Position numbers and translations under genes: made by a program. From a virus: DNA of 34,923 nt. The notes beneath the pieces were generated by a model. That model saw nothing but the letters and a program-made list of their open reading frames with translations, was not told the origin of the DNA and ran no database searches. Positions 34,753 through 34,923 of the stretch are shown here, piece after piece. The DNA lies in the IMG/VR virus record IMGVR_UViG_3300025131_000197, positions 1 to 34,923 of that record. One strand, written 5' to 3'. Every line of letters starts with the position of its first letter. Positions within the stretch are counted from its first letter, which is position 1.

Positions 34753-34784
34753 AAAAAAGGGGAACTTCGTTCCCCTTTTTTTTG
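34753..34784. terminator. Strong bidirectional intrinsic terminator
   Basis: GGGGAA, loop CTTCG, TTCCCC is flanked by a run of A on the left and T on the right, so an A-T extension lengthens the stem. It ends the plus-strand small gene (stop at 34737). Read on the minus strand, it has the same stem followed by a T run, and it lies just after the stop (34787-34789) of the partial gene entering from the right edge. It therefore serves two convergent genes. Confidence 0.92.
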
Positions 34785-34786
34785 CT

Positions 34787-34923
34787 TTAAATTGTTATCC
34801 AAGTACTTAAATCAACATTTCTCGAATATATGTGACAAACTCGTATTTCGTATTCTCCAGGCAGTATTTCATCCCCGTAGTCCTGTGTATAATATAATGT
34901 CCAACTATAGGTAAAATCTCTCG
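34787..34923 (-). CDS. C-terminal end of a beta-rich phage protein, start beyond the right edge
   Basis: The frame is open from the right edge to TAA at 34787-34789, giving 44 residues. The sequence contains SWTLYYTQDYGDEILPGEYE and IRVCHIYSRNVDLSTWITI, an alternating hydrophobic pattern typical of a beta-sandwich domain end with a GEYxIRV strand. The other two minus-strand frames either stop early or read as unlikely protein. The bidirectional terminator follows within three bases. It is probably another virion or tail protein, but too little is visible to name it. Confidence 0.6.
   Translation of the reverse strand, partial: RDFTYSWTLYYTQDYGDEILPGEYEIRVCHIYSRNVDLSTWITI

Noticed and set aside
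34563-34802. Minus-strand open frame across the terminator (79 codons)
   Set aside because: It runs antisense through a well-supported gene and through the terminator hairpin, so it is a shadow.
1-34923. tRNA genes, integrase or attachment sites
   Set aside because: Gaps between genes are too short for tRNAs, and no cloverleaf, recombinase motif or att-like direct repeat was noticed.

Overview
This window looks like part of the genome of a large, AT-rich tailed phage with a contractile, T4-like tail (a myovirus), most likely from an aquatic or marine metagenome. G+C is roughly one third by eye. The case for a T4-like phage rests on a compact minus-strand block with recognisable baseplate proteins: a gp5-type hub with OB fold, gp25 with its GERVxQPTFGS signature, a gp6/J-like wedge protein, and a gp7/gpI-like wedge candidate. 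Many large beta-rich, (S/T)GS-rich appendage proteins follow. Frequent AGGAG-type Shine-Dalgarno sites argue against a Bacteroidetes host, but the host cannot be named from this sequence.

Layout in minus-strand transcription order (right to left). At the right edge lies the last part of a beta-rich protein (34787-34923), then a bidirectional terminator, then one plus-strand gene for a small hydrophobic protein (34516-34737). A baseplate/tail block follows from 34325 to 14524: small helical protein, gp5 hub, a 469-aa protein with a long hydrophobic helix, two small proteins, gp25, gp6, then DNRLRE, Ig-like, Kre9-like/ChW-like and PKD/gpI/LamG-like proteins and three further structural proteins. 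Next are two small proteins (14521-13752) with near-identical N-termini that resemble capsid-targeting leaders. One has a Cys/His/Asp peptidase-like pattern and the other an HExxH zinc-peptidase pattern. Then comes a DNA-metabolism cassette: PD-(D/E)XK nuclease, primase-like TOPRIM protein and a fused SbcD-SbcC (Mre11-Rad50) protein. A plus-strand ribbon-helix-helix gene (9101-9274) separates it from a tail-fibre region: a 1628-aa fibre, a small GNAT-like protein, and a giant fibre gene that runs off the left edge with eight in-frame 258-bp (86-aa) repeats.

Genes are tightly packed, with many TAATG or ATGA overlaps, so the minus strand reads as a few long operons. The five larger non-coding gaps upstream of minus-strand genes all carry a copy of a TTATATTTATA-like element, a candidate phage (late) promoter. 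No gene-free stretch exceeds about 190 bases. No tRNA, CRISPR array, insertion sequence or integrase was seen.

The most unusual observations are: a 12-residue N-terminal motif (WGGxxxTxIPxM) with identical spacing in four otherwise different tail proteins; the pair of peptidase-like proteins with T4-style capsid-targeting leaders; the one-chain SbcD-SbcC nuclease with a His-to-Gln change in its first metal motif; and the B/A-type repeat architecture of the left-edge fibre.
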